Made by a program: the position numbers and the translations under genes. Below, one piece after another: positions 33,585 to 46,122 of a DNA stretch of 64,000 nucleotides; within the stretch, counting starts at the first letter, position 1; each line of letters begins with the position of its first letter. The DNA comes from Obelidium mucronatum. Lineage: Eukaryota > Chytridiomycota > Chytridiomycetes > Chytridiales > Chytriomycetaceae. A model generated the notes under the pieces. The model did not search any database. It saw only the letters and a list, made by a program, of their open reading frames with translations, and was not told the DNA's origin. The stretch spans positions 62,001 through 126,000 of the forward strand of contig JAIVFH010000073.1 of the NCBI GenBank assembly GCA_025765595.1. The letters run 5' to 3'.

Positions 33585-35545
33585 ATGCCACCAGCAGCCA
33601 AACCAAAGAAAACTGCAGTTGTTCAAGAGAAGCGCAAGGCGCCCGAGCCTGAAGAGGACGCCAATGCCGATGTTTTTGGAGACCAAAGCGAAGATGAGGA
33701 GGAAGAGGAGGAACCAACGGAGCCAACACACCATATGATCAAGGCGGCTCCAAAAACAACTGTCGATGAAGACAATGAGGAAATTGTGCATGTTGACCGT
33801 GAGCTGATTGAACCTGAAGACGAGAACGCAACATTCGCATCACTGGTAAGAGGTCATAACTACTACCTTTGAATCTCTGGTTTAACTCTTTGTTGCAGGG
33901 TTTGATCCCTCAACTTTGCGAAGCTTGTGAAAAGCTTGGATTCAAGAAACCATCCGATATTCAAATAAAATCTATTCCTTTTGCTGTCCAAGGTAGGGTT
34001 TTATTCTTTTTTTTTTCTTTACTTGAACTGAGTTGTTTTCTTTTTGGTCATTAGGAAGAGATATTATTGGTTTAGCACAGACTGGTATGAACAAATGAGC
34101 CCGAGATGTATTTGTTGTAGTGGCTGAGTCAAAGCATCAAACAGGTTCTGGTAAAACGGCAGCTTTCGCTCTTCCAGTCCTTCAGGCCCTATGGAATGCA
34201 CCCCAAGCATTGTTTGCTTGTGTAATGGCGCCCACTCGGTGAGTAGCTAACGCCTGTTTTACTCCTGTTTAAATAATTCAACTGAAAAAAAACAACGTAC
34301 ATTTCTAGTGAATTGGCTTTCCAGATTTCAGAAACCTTTGAAGCCCTTGGTGTCACTATTGGTGTCCGTTGTGCTGTTATTGTTGGTGGTATGGACATGA
34401 TGTCTCAATCCATTGCCTTGGCAAAGAAACCCCATATTATTGTCTGTACTCCTGGTCGTTTGGTGGATCACTTGGAGAACACCAAAGGCTTCAACTTGAA
34501 GAGTTTGAAATATTTGATTATGGATGAAGCTGATCGATTGCTTGATTTGGATTTTGGGTGAGTTTTCTTTCTATTTTTCGAAAAAAATTTTAAACGAACC
34601 GCTGTCAGTGCCGAAATCGAAAAAGTCCTCAAAGTGATTCCTCGGGAAAGAAACACATTCCTGTTTTCTGCAACAATGACCACGAAAGTCGAAAAGCTCC
34701 AGCGTGCATCTCTCACAGACCCAGTGAAAGTCTCAGTGGCCACAAAGTACAGCACTGTCGCAACACTTCTCCAATACTACCTATTTTTCCCCTTCAAGCA
34801 CAAGGAATGCTACCTTGTATACCTCCTGAACGAGCTTGCGGGGCAAACCGCCATTGTTTTCACATTAACCTGCAACACGACCCAAAAACTCACACTTATG
34901 CTGAGAAACCTTGGTTTCGAAGCCGTTTGTTTGCATGGCCAAATGTCGCAACCGAAACGATTAGGAGCTCTCACTAAATTCAAGAGCGGTGGTCGCAATA
35001 TCTTGATTGCAACAGACGTTGCGTCTCGTGGTTTGGATATTCCAGGTGTAGATGTCGTGATTAATTACGACGTTCCTCAGGCAAGTAAAGATTATATTCA
35101 CCGTGTGGGAAGAACGGCCCGTGCAGGAAGGAGTGGAAAGTCGGTGACGTTGGTCACTCAGTATGATATTGAATGCTATCAGCGGATTGAACATGCATTG
35201 CAGAAAAAGTTGGACGAGTATCCCTTGGGGACGGATAAAAGCAATGTGCTGATGTTGCAGGAACGGGTTTCTGAGGCCGGTAGATTTGCGCACATGCAAA
35301 TGAAAGAAGAGCAGACGAGAGATCGTGGCGCAAATGGAAGAAGGGGGAGAGAGATTGTCAGCGAGAGTTTTGCGAGAGGAAAGGACCAAGACGATGAGGA
35401 GAGCGCGCAAAATCGTCTTTTCAAAAAGCCAAGGGCGGATGGTGTTGGTGGTGGAAGTGGCGGTGGTAGGGGTGGTAAGTCTCGGGGTGGCGGTGGCGGT
35501 CGTGGGAGAGGCGGTAGAGGTGGTGGTCGAGGAGGTCGCCATTAA
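33585..35545 (+). CDS. RRP3: DEAD-box RNA helicase RRP3/DDX47
   Basis: Six exons (33585-33845, 33899-33992, 34055-34084, 34145-34238, 34309-34557, 34609-35545), 554 aa. Rrp3/DDX47 acts in nucleolar pre-18S rRNA processing. Helicase motifs: Q motif (GFKKPSDIQ), I AQTGSGKT, Ia [52 protein letters not shown]. Exon 3 is a 30-nt microexon holding half of motif I. An acidic N-terminal tail and a Gly/Arg-rich RGG tail (about 520-554) flank the core; the RGG tail is longer than in yeast. The choice of RRP3 over other DEAD proteins rests on [19 protein letters not shown] and on C-terminal [22 protein letters not shown]12, at 1.5-5.1 kb, acts in the same pathway. Confidence 0.93.
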
Positions 35546-35624
35546 ATTACTTGAATATCAAAAATTGCATTATTTTATTTGCGGAAGTTACTTTTCTTAA
35601 TGTGAGGGGAATTGAAGTTCTTTG

Positions 35625-37726
35625 TCAATATTCTAGACTTGGATCGTCTTGTTCACTCGGTTGTTCTGTTGTTTCTTTTGTTTCTGTTGCTTCTGTTGGC
35701 TGTGCTTCGGGCGGTTCTCCTTTGGAAAGTGATTTGATGGAACCTGTCTTGGACGAAACAACAAAGGACTGATTCAGCTTACTCTTGCTTCCTGCCAAAG
35801 AGCCACCTTTCCCAATCACGCGTGATTCAGAAGCTGCTTTAACTAGAGATTTTGTCGACCCTTTTTTGGAGTTACTGGGTAGCGCAGGAGACGGGGGATT
35901 GTTCAGTTTGCTCTTGCTTCCTGTTCGCGAATTGGAGATGACGTGTGATTCCGATGCTGCCTTAATGAGAGACTTTGTTGATCCTTTCAGAGACTTTGGT
36001 ATTGCTGAAGGTGGAATTGATGAAACATTGTTTTTACTTGACTTGATGTTTTGTTGACTGCTTGAGGTTTCTGGTTCTGGAGTACTGTCGACAGTCTGAG
36101 GTACTGAAGCCACTACAGGTTCTTCAGCACGATTCTCAGAATCGCTTAGCGTTGTACGTGGATCGTCTGTGTGATTGCTCGTGTCTTCAGTTGGCATCTG
36201 GGAAGCTTCCTCCACTTCCAGCTTGGCCTCGACGTTGGTTTCTACAGGAGACTTATCGACCAGAGAATAAGTAGAACCGCTGCTGATAACTTCTTCGATA
36301 GGCTGGTCATTCAATTTCACTTCGCTTCCAGCTTTGGAGGAGGCGGTAGCAAGTGACTCTTCTGGAATTTCCGCAGAAGGGATGGTAGCCTGTCTAGTTA
36401 GTGGAACTTGATCGTTTAAAACCGCCGGTAGCTCTTCAGGAATGATGTCACTATCAGTTTTTGGGGTTAGGTCGGGGGACTTAGCCTGAGTCCCTGCTGC
36501 GTCTGAGATCTGAACAAGTTGAGATTTCGCACTATGATGCCTCGAAGGAATTGAAACTAGAGGCTCTTCCGGCTCGGTTGTAGTCATATTCATTGTTTTG
36601 GGAGGGGCTACCACTTCGTGTGACTTCTTCTTTGTCTTGATTGGCTCAGAGGTTGCCGCCCGTACAGGCTTTTGGTCTTTTGTTGCCTCTGATTCCAATG
36701 CATCTGAATTTTGGTTGCTTCGGCGATAGTGGTCATCTGGGTCATGGGTTTGAGAGCGGGGGTGATGTGTTCCTCCTGGAGTCCGACCTCTGAATGGAAA
36801 CTTCTCTTCGTATTCTTCCAAGTCATCCATATAGTTAAAAGGATATTTGCTTATGTTGGCCAAATGCTCCAAATTTTTGCGGCGTTCATTGAACCACTCC
36901 AGACGATTGTAATTGGGGGCCTTGTCTTCAATTCTCTGAAGGAAAACCTAAGGTTGAAAGCACTTTCTTAAAAACACAAGCTTCGTCAAATATATGTGAA
37001 ATATTACCAGGTTTTCTTTCGTTATCTTTTCCTTGTCTCTCTTTCTCTTGTGATCCCCAGCATCTATCAATAGTGCAACAGTCTCCTCCTCGGTGTGAAT
37101 ATGAAGACTCGAAACCTCGCTAGGATTAAGCATTTGAAAACTTATTCTGTTGAGAAGAATGTGATTCTTTCGTTCAATATCCTGGAGTCGCTCTAGAATT
37201 GATGTCAAAAAAATAACGCATTTTGGTTTAAACCACCTTCTTCAATCTGAACGCCTTTTAGCCTCATTTCCAAATGTGGGTATACTCTTGGTTGGGAGTT
37301 GTCAATTGATGGCTTTGCTTGTTTCAACTTTGATTTGTGCAATTGCATTGACTTCTCTTCCCACCGCTTGGCCAATATCATATTACATGTAGGATGGAGG
37401 GCAAAGTAATGTCGATGCTCAAATGCTTTTCTTTTCGCGTTGGAAACTGTCACTTTCTTAGTTGGAGAATTTGAAGTCTCAAGCTTGAATTTAAGATTTG
37501 AAGTAGAGCCCGACCCATTCGAGTGTCCATCTTTTTTCTTCTTTGTTGATTTATTGGCGGCTTCTTGCTGCAATGATGGATGGTGACCTTTTTGTCCAGG
37601 AAGGGAAGGGTTACTGCTTTTGGTCGGGGTTTTGATAGTCACTGATTTCGACTTCGCATCGTGGGAGACACTCGTAAGTGATGCAGACTTTTGTTGGATG
37701 TCTGGCAAAGGCTCAACCGTTGACAT
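35625..37726 (-). CDS. CFAP97-family (KIAA1430/hemingway) ciliary protein
   Basis: Three exons (37726-37237, 37192-37008, 36947-35625), 665 aa. The conserved CFAP97/KIAA1430 region spans about 100-270 and crosses all three exons: HRHYFALHPTCNMILAKRWE, KQAKPSIDNSQPRVYPHLE, ERLQDIERKNHILLNRIS, ITKENLVFLQRIEDKAPNYN and LEWFNERRKNLEHLANIS. Members such as fly hemingway and vertebrate CFAP97D are needed for axoneme formation or stability. The last 390 residues are a disordered Ser/Thr/Glu/Pro tail, with the unit GSTKSLIKAASES...GSKSKLN twice in tandem. Its ATG is 74 bp from the divergent F-box gene. Confidence 0.85.
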
Positions 37727-37799
37727 ATTACGCGAACGTGCAGCAAGACTTCTTTGTGTATTCCCCCTTTCAATCTATCAAAAAAAAGAAGGGCAAATC
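37727..37799. promoter_or_regulatory. 73-bp shared promoter between CFAP97-like and F-box genes
   Basis: Divergent starts at 37726 and 37800. The interval is pyrimidine-rich on the plus strand with an A7 run. The spacing depends on the F-box start at 37800, which is not certain; the next in-frame ATG is at 37890. Confidence 0.35.
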
Positions 37800-40162
37800 A
37801 TGAAACAATGGCAGGTTTTTTTGTATTCCGTAAATCTCTTGTTTTCAGCAAAGTTTGAAACATCACAACAAGTCAGAAACAAGCCACCCATGCAAGCTGA
37901 TACCTGTAAACCAGACCTAGTAAAGCCCACACTGACTCTGAATGAACCATCCAAAATGCATTCTAATATTGAGAAATCTGAGTGCCAATCTGATGATGAC
38001 TACTTCTCAGCGACCGAGCTTGATCAGGAACTTCCCATTCCTGCCAGCTTGAACAAAACAAACTCATTAATGTCAATTGGATCCATTCTTGCGCTGGCTT
38101 CATCTTCGTTCTGGTCGAATGCCTGCAAGAAGTCTAAACACAGCACCACCGCCACACCACACTTGCCTGTGGAAATCATTCTGCATTTGAACTCTTACAT
38201 TGGCGAATCACAAAGATCGGAGCTTTATTCTCTCTTGGGAATCAACAAAACGCAAGTTTTATATTTGGCTTGTTTCAAACACAATGATAACGAATTCCTC
38301 CAAAAATAGGTGGAACCAAGCAACTGCTGCAAAGTATTGGAAGAATATTCACATCAAAAGCAGTACGAAATGGAGGCAATTCGAAGATATTTGCCTCAAC
38401 TTGCCTTTGTCCCAAGCAAGAATGCATGAATATGCAAATCTTGTTCACACTCTTCATCTGTCAAACATGTCCGATCCTGTATCTTCTACAAGCTGGACTC
38501 ATGTTATCGAATCTTTCAGCAACTTGAAAGTTCTGATTTTGGATTCAGTTTCGGTTTCACCTTTTGGTGTATCTGATTTGAGCTCTCCAATCACGCCTCT
38601 TACATTCTCTTCTTTGCCGAATTCTCCTTCCATTCAAAGACGAGGCTTATCTCCGCGCAAATCTGTGCCTGCAGGCATTCGCCGAGGTAGTCATTCAATG
38701 CCAACGACTCCTCGCATTCGCAGGGCTGCTACCACCACCCAAAATCCAGCACAAATAATTGAGCTTCAGCTTGATCAAGAAATGGGGCTGCCTAATCTTG
38801 AAGCACTCAAGATAACCTGGTCGCCGGATTTGCATGTGGACACACTTCTCGCCACAGTTTTCCATGCACGGAACCTGACAAGCTTATCGCTCGCAGGAAT
38901 CCATACACTTCTTGAAGCAGACTTATGCAAAGTCTTGCAGTACGTTCCAGATCTGAAGGAGTTGAAATTGGGAGATCTCCGATCTACCCGAGCGGCTTTC
39001 TCAAGTTCAAGAGGGCTTGGAACTTTCCATGGGTCCCTCTTGGCCACTGAGCTAGCCAAATGGAACAAGAAGCTTACTTCATTGGAACTTTTCGGATTAG
39101 TCAACCTAAATGCCGCTGCCTTGGCTGGGTTGTTGATTGTCCTTACGCCATTAAGTATCAGCGAAAGTGAGGGTGGAGAAGAACCAGCTGTCCTGGGACA
39201 AACTGAAAGCGTACCAGAAAATTTAAATGACTTGAACGAAGAAAGCCCCAACGATGAAGTACCAAGTCGAAGTACCAGACTCACTCATATTGGTCTTCAC
39301 AGTTCCACAAGTCACATCGAAGACTCTGTTCTTCACGCCACTTTAACATCTCCCTTGGCTGTTTCCAACATAACCCACTTTGCCATCTCAGAAGCCCACA
39401 CTCTTACCGATGCAAGCTTCATTGATATTATGCGGGCCATGTCTGAAACTTTAAAGGTTTTGGAAGTGGGGCCTGGACTAAATATCAATGAGGTGGCCAT
39501 TTCTTCAATTGGTCACTTTTGCACCGGATTACAGTCTTTGACCTGCATCGGGTTAGCAAAGTCTTCAGACGTGGGTCATTTTGTTGGCCATAAATTTGAG
39601 TTTTTGGAGTCTTTGACTTTGAAGGATATGAAAGGACTGAAGGAAGTGCGGGATCTGGTTATCGCTTCTCGGAAAATGAGCATGTGGCGACAACTGGTGG
39701 AAATGATGACAGAAGAGGATGATAATTTGGACGAAACATTTGTGGATGCCGTTGAACAAGCTGAAGACATTGACCAACAAGGCTTGAATGAAAACCATGG
39801 GCAAGGGCAAGATATGGCTGTTCAAGCCAATCCAGAGAATATTCTCGCGGAAACAATGGCTGCACAATTTGGACTGCCAATTGCCAATCCTGATGAGGCC
39901 GTATTGATAGGATGTGTCAAATTAAGCCAATTGCGATTGGTCAATTGTCCTCAGCTCAAGGGAAAAAGTATCATTCAAATTGTAACCGCAATGAATCGAA
40001 CGCTAAGCAAAGCTATTGTCTCGTTTTCAATGATGGACCCACAAAGTCGTCTGGTGCGTGTTTTTTTTCCAGGTGCTTGAATGAGAAGCTTTTGATCTAA
40101 CATTCATTCATCACACCGAATAGGAAATCATTGATGCTTTCCCCCAAATAGAATACGAATAG
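37800..40162 (+). CDS. F-box protein with leucine-rich repeats
   Basis: Three exons (37800-38251, 38310-40053, 40124-40162), 744 aa. The F-box lies at about 120-170: HLPVEIILHLNSYIG..SELYSLLGINKTWNQATAAKYW. It is rebuilt only when the 58-nt intron 38252-38309 is removed; this intron has a GCAAGT donor (GC-AG type). Downstream are irregular leucine-rich repeats (NLKVLILDSV, NLEALKITW, DLKELKLGDL, LTSLELFGLVNL, FLESLTLKDM), separated by Ser/Pro-rich and acidic inserts. The end is spliced to a small last exon, giving EIIDAFPQIEYE. F-box/LRR proteins recruit substrates to SCF ubiquitin ligases; the substrate is unknown. The ATG at 37800 is the first in frame and less sure than the rest. Confidence 0.75.
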
Positions 40163-40240
40163 TTGTTTGTGTGTGTGTCTGTGGATTTGTTTGGGGCTGA
40201 GTTTTCGTTTTTCAAAAAAGACTTCATACAAAATTGCAAA

Positions 40241-42050
40241 ATGTTGAGGCGAGTACTCCTGCCAAAACAAAACCACCTGTCCCTCTCCCCCCTTCGGTGG
40301 GCATTCTCCTGCAGCAATCGCTTGAATTAAACGTCAATGCGAGGATACCATCAGTTCCAGAGTTGATTCACGGCGCAAATTATTACAAATGATCATGTTC
40401 TGACAGTAATTTACAACCTCCCTCCGTAACCATCGTCCCATAAAAAACAGAGCTGCTGCTGCCTCTGCCTCCAAGGCCTCATCCTTCCGCTCGCTGAACC
40501 TTACTATTACTGCCCGCTCTGTGTCCCAATGGGCCAAGATCCCCCAAGGTCAGTAAATCTCCCCAGTTGAACGCGTTTTTTCTTCAATTAACAATCATCC
40601 CCGTGCAACTCCTTCGCTCTCGTACCTAACTAGGACCCCCTGACCCAATTCTCGGAGTTACTGAGGCATTCAAGGCCGACACTAACCCAAAGAAGATCAA
40701 CTTGGGTGTTGGTGCTTACCGTGACGATAAGAACAAGCCATACGTTCTCGAATGTGTGAAGAAGGTTAGGATCAGGGTTTCTCGTGGATGTTGTTTGAAG
40801 GCGGGAGGCATTTAAACCGATTCTGATTTTTTTTTTTCCCTTTCTGCTACAGGCTGAGAAGATTATCACTGCCGCTGCCCAAGACAAGGAGTACCTTGGA
40901 ATTACTGGTCTTGCCCCATACAACTTGCTTGCCGCTGAACTTGCTTACGGTGACGACTCTGCTGCCTTGAAGGCTGGACGTGTCGTTACTACCCAAACCC
41001 TTTCTGGAACTGGAGCTCTCCGTATCGGAGGAGAGTTTTTGGCTCGTTGGTTCAACGGAGCTGGTGGAAAGAAGATCTACTTGCCAACCCCAAGGTACCC
41101 AACGAATGGTCCAAAAAAAAAAAAAAAATCTCATTTAACACATTAAAAAAAAAAAGTTGGGGAAACCACGGCAACATTTTCCGTGACTCCAAGCTCGAAG
41201 TCGGAAACTACAGATACTACGACAAAAAGAACATTGGCTTGGACTTTGCCGGATTGAAGGAAGACTTGAACAACCTCCCCAACGAGTCTGTCGTTCTCCT
41301 CCACGCGTGCGCCCACAACCCAACCGGTGTGGACCCCACCGAAGCCCAATGGAGAGAGCTTTCTGACCTCTTCAAGGCAAAGAACCATATTGCCTTCTTT
41401 GACATGGCGTACCAAGGTTTCGCGTCTGGTGACCCATCCAAGGATGCGTTCGCTGTTCGCCACTTTGTTGCTGAGGGTCACAATATTCTCCTTGCTCAGA
41501 GTTTCGCCAAGAACTTGGGTCTTTACGGTGAACGTGTTGGATTGTTTTCTATTGTTGTTGCTGACAAGGAGGAAGCCAAGAGAGTTGACTCCCAGGTTAA
41601 GATCTTGGTTCGTCCAATGTACTCGAACCCACCTTTGAGTGGTCCAAGAATCGTCAAGGAAGTCTTGGCTAACCCGGAATTGAAGGCTGAATGGTACCCA
41701 AAAAAAAAAAAAAAAAAATTCTAGCCGTTAAGCATCATCTAAAATTTCTATTTTTTTTTTTCTTTCCTTTAAGGCACCGTGAAGTTAAGCTCATGGCTGA
41801 CCGTATCATCAGCATGCGTTCAGAACTCCGCAACCACTTGGAAAACACATATGGCTCCAAAAAGAACTGGTCCCACATTACTTCTCAAATTGGAATGTTC
41901 TGCTTCACTGGACTGACTCCAGAGCAAGTTGACCGTCTCAAGAACGAGTTCTCCGTGTACTTGACTCGTGATGGACGTATCTCGATTGCTGGTATCACTA
42001 GTGGAAATGTCAAGTACTTGGCTGAAGCTATCCACAAGGTGACTGTTTGA
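40241..42050 (+). CDS. AAT1: Mitochondrial aspartate aminotransferase
   Basis: Six exons (40241-40296, 40451-40548, 40634-40764, 40853-41094, 41157-41693, 41774-42050), 446 aa. It transfers the amino group between aspartate and 2-oxoglutarate using PLP, in the malate-aspartate shuttle. A mitochondrial presequence ([10 protein letters not shown], then Arg/Ala/Ser-rich, about 1-40) precedes [19 protein letters not shown]. Key motifs: [40 protein letters not shown] and the PLP lysine Lys294 in [15 protein letters not shown], then the Arg in GRISIAGI. Exon 1 was placed by reading phase (donor GTGGGC at 40297), since it alone joins an ATG to the Ala-rich exon 2. Introns 4 and 5 both start with GTACCC and contain long A runs. 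Confidence 0.95.
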
Positions 42051-42478
42051 AAAGAGAGGGCTCTTTAATACCTTGCGGTAGCGGGTTCAAGCATTTATAT
42101 ATTTTTAAAAGTTTTTCCTGTCCTTGTTCTTGTATCGGTCAAATAAAAGAGACTCTCCTGAAAACATATTATAAACCCATTTCATTTCTTTAATGATTTA
42201 TCTATATAAGGCAGGCAATAAGAGGACGACGGATAAAAAAAAAGGACATGAAGCAGAAAAATGGAAACAACGGAAAAAGAAAAGAAAAAAACTTAAACGG
42301 AAAAAAAAAACAAAAAAACAAAATTTGGGGTAGAAAAAAGAAAAGTGAACTGGAATGCTTTTTTCATTTCCCTCTTTACTTCTTCTATTGGTTATGAGTT
42401 TGGAGTTGAGTTAGTAATCAAATTTCCCATTAAAAAAAAAAAAAGGAGAAAATTTTTTTTCCTTTCCCCCCAATTTGA
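42051..42478. other. Convergent intergenic region, A-rich
   Basis: 428 bp between the aspartate aminotransferase stop (plus) and the DYRK stop (minus). It contains AATAAA at 42142, a plausible polyadenylation signal for AAT, and many A and T runs. No ORF or RNA gene is supported. Confidence 0.5.
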
Positions 42479-42791
42479 TTATTTTACCTTCTTTTGAGAT
42501 AACGACCGCACCAAACCACCAAACTTTGACGAAAACGATGAACTTCTAGACATTGAGACGCCATCCTTGTCGGTACTCTTTTTCGACGCCAACGATGTAC
42601 CTCCTGGGGTGTTTCGCGACGCCAACACGTCAATCACAACGTTTTCAACAGGAGTCTTTGGGAACTCTTCGCTCACTGCTGCAGGACTCAAATGAGGGGG
42701 TACTGTCAACAATGGAGATGAAAGGGATGACGGCTCAGCAGCAGTTGCAAGAACCGTAGAGATTGCAGGATCGGCTTCAACAGATGGATAT

Positions 42792-42823
<32 letters not shown>

Positions 42824-45800
42824 TTGCTGTTGTTCATTGTAAACTCTCACGTTTTGGGATAACAACGACGGTTGCGACGTTTTTGGGGCCATTGAAGGAA
42901 CAGTCGCAGCTGGAATCGCTGGCAACTCTCCTCCTCCGCTTCCATCCTTTCGCAAATTCAATTCAGAAGGTTTCTTCCCACTTGATCCCGAGATGGAACC
43001 CATTCTCCTCCAATTGGAAAACGAGGCCTTCCATGTACTTGGTTCTCCATTCACGGCAGCAGACGCAGCTTGCAGGGAAGATGTATCTGTAACCGCTATG
43101 GACGCAGTCTTCTTGTATCGAACATCGTTTGAAACCGTGGTGCTTGTGGTTGGGGTTTGGGCATTGGATAAAGCGCGACTTCGGTTCACAATCGAGCTCG
43201 CTGCGTTCGACATCATTTCACCAAAACTGTACTTTGTGGAGTGCGATGATGTCGCTGGGGAAGTCATTTTCGCCCGATCTCCCGTATTAACTGCACTGGT
43301 GGTAGGGCTGAATGGAACCGGACTGGGTGTCGGTGGAGGGGGTGCGAAACCAGCCAACCACTCGTGTCGCAGGGCTTCGTCTGGCTTCATACGACGGTCT
43401 GGGTCCCACTCCAAACAGCGCTCCAAAAAGTCCAAGAACATAACGTCTGTGGTTCGTAGCACGTGGCTCAACGACTTTGTGGCTGGTCGGCGTTTTCTAC
43501 CTTTGGAATCGGTGAAACTTCTTGGTTGACCGTGTTCGAAAAAGAGCTTTCGACGACTTCCGCGTTCGATAATGTATTCAGGTGGAACACCCTTGATTTC
43601 CATAATGCATGCGAGCTGATGCTGCTCGTTTTCTCCTGGAAAGAGTGGGTAACCCGTGAACAGTTCGGCAATGATGCACCCAACAGACCACATGTCAATC
43701 GCATTTGTATAGCTGGTTCCAAGAATGACTTCAGGACTGCGGTAAAACCGACTTTGGATATAGGTGTAGACTTTTTCGTGTTCAAAACAGGCGCTTCCAA
43801 AGTCAATAACCTTGATATCGTAGACTGGACTGTGTTGGTTGAATTCCGGATCAATGAAGGATCGAGGAAGTCCAGTTGAAGAAGATGGAACAAGATCGCA
43901 TTTTTGAGGTTGGATGTACGTTGGGTCGCACAACAAGATGTTCTGCCATACAAACAAGTCAATACAAAAACGAAGGGGGTGAAAAGTATGATTCGCATTT
44001 TACCTCTGGTTTCAAATCACAATGAATTGATTTGATTCGGTACAAAAGTTGCAAACACTGAAGAATTTGGACCGAGAACTTTTTCAAGACACCCATATGG
44101 ATTCCACGGAAACCACCAGACTTGACCCATTCATACAGATTAATACCCAAAAGCTCGAAAGTGATGCACAAATGTCCACGGAAATAAAAGCTATCTTGCA
44201 TATGCACAAGGTTATGCGTCATATCGGCATCCTTCAAGAAAAGAGAGTTAAGTCCAGTGAAACAAACGACTTGAACTTTGAAACAAAGTCAAATACCTCC
44301 TTCCGCAAGCGATCCAGCACTTTGACTTCAACAACACCTTGCTTTTCAAAACGCTTCTTGTTGCGAATAATCTTGAGAGCTACAATTGTCTTTGTCTTGT
44401 GGTCAAAGCACTTGAGACATTGACCAAACGACCCCTTTCCAAGAAGAGAAATGCATTCGTATCGGTATCCAATGTGGTCATGGGCGGTCCAGTAATAGTC
44501 TCCTCTAGAATCGTCGTATCCTTTTTTTGGAATAGTATATAGTGTAAGCAAGGGAAAAGAACAAAATCCAATGACATCTTACCATTATTAAAAACCCCAG
44601 ACAAATCCTCCTTTGTCAAATTCTCTTGGGGTACTCCCACAGAACCTGTTCTTCTTCTCGCAGTACCAATTTTGTCGACACCCATGGCACCGGCAAAATA
44701 AATATGCGGATATTGGAAGACTTCCCTCGCTTCATAATCGGTCAACAAATCCCGGTAAAATTGGAGGGTAGTTTCGGGACTAAGGGGAAGTTTAAGTGAA
44801 GGTTGCTGGGGTTGTTGTGGTGGAGTCGGTGTTGGTGCAGGCACTGGTTGAACAACGGGAGGTTGGGGGAGTGCCTGTTGGGGGGCTGGAGACATGGTGG
44901 TCATGTTAGCAACAGGAGTAAGAGGGCTCTGTGGAACTTGCTGCGGGTGAGCAAGACGGTAGTTTGGGTTCGTCTTTTCCTGTTGCTGTTGGTAAAAGTG
45001 GTTTGGGGCCGGCGTTGGGAGCATGGATGAGTTGTTTGTGGTAAGGGAGCGAGACGAGTGCAGCGACAGACGGTGCTGCAGAGTCGAGGAGGCACTGGGC
45101 GGCGCCGGCTGTTGCGTCAGGCCGGCGGAGAGTGCGCCGCCCGTTGCGGGCTGTGTAACGTTTGAGATATTGAGGGCCACGGAGCGGCGCACGCCCGCCG
45201 TCGCCGCCGTGGCGGACCGCTGCATTGGCGCGGCCTTGTTCTCGAGCGACAGCGACTGGCGCGCGCCGACGGTGGACGAGTTTGTAGCGAGCGTCGACAG
45301 CGGCTTCTTGAGCACAGCCTCCGAGGCATGCTTGGCGACGGCCGGGGTCAGGTCTGACGACAGGTGTTTGTTGCTCTTGAGGATGCTTCCGCCGACGGAC
45401 AGGCGGCGTGGCTTTGGCTCGCTGTGCGCAAAAATAAGAGGCAGTCAGTGATCAGACAGGCGTTGGCCGCTAAACAAGGACGGAATCCTCACCCGTCGGC
45501 GGCGCGCTCGGACGCCAGGCGATCCAGCGTGGCGGACAGCGAGTGCTGCGACTGCAGCTGGGCCGCGAGGGGGCCCGCGGCGGCAGTGCTGCTGTCTGCG
45601 CCCGCGAGCGCCTGGGCGAAGGCGCTGCCGGTGCTGTCGTGCTTGCCGGCGGCCAGCGCATTTGCCGCATTCGCATTCGCACTCGCGCCCGGCGACGGCG
45701 CCACGGCAGCGCCGACGGCCGTGATGGAGTGGTTGCTGGCGCGCGAGGCGCGGTTGCGGGACCGCGCTCTCAGCGCCGCTGCCTCTGACACGATGCCGTC

Positions 45801-45977
45801 CTTGCTCTCCATCTTATCTTGCGAGTGAGTGAGTGATCGGCGTTCGGCGAGTGCTGCGGGGCGTGGATGGACGACGGTTGGAGAGGATCCGACAGAATCG
45901 TTTTTGTCCAAATTGGGTAAATGCAAATCACGTGTTTCTGATACCTCGCTGCTTGGATGGTGCTCTTGCATCTGCAT
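42479..45977 (-). CDS. Class II DYRK protein kinase (DYRK2/Pom1-like)
   Basis: Five exons (45977-45493, 45421-44583, 44520-44297, 44231-44004, 43942-42479), 1079 aa from the outermost ATG; an inner ATG at 45812 would give 1024. The class II layout is clear: disordered N-terminus, LPLSPETTLQFYRDLLTDYE and YPHIYFAGAMG (NAPA-like part), the DH-box region YDDSRGDYYWTAHDHIGYRY, then the kinase. The kinase has GKGSFGQC, VALKIIRNKKRF, HCDLKPE/NILL split by an intron, IDFGSACFEH and the activation-loop YTYIQSRFYRSPEV with the autophosphorylated second Tyr. A long C-terminal tail carries a Gln run (42793-42837). DYRK kinases self-activate by Tyr phosphorylation and control growth and polarity. Exon 1 is GC-rich downstream of 45812. 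Confidence 0.93.
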
Positions 45978-46122
45978 CTGAAGCGACGCACGCAACACTG
46001 CCTGATTAAACCTCACACTTGCTTGTTTGTTTGTTTGTCTGAGTGGCTATGTGTTCGAGGACGACACGCTTCTCACTACAGTACCAAACTTTGTCTTGAA
46101 ACACTTCTGAAACAATGCGAAA

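Noticed and set aside
33349..33729. N-terminal extension of the gene at 32119
   Set aside because: The frame is open but contains no ATG and overlaps the start of RRP3 on the other strand; it includes a Lys run produced by the T-rich promoter of RRP3.
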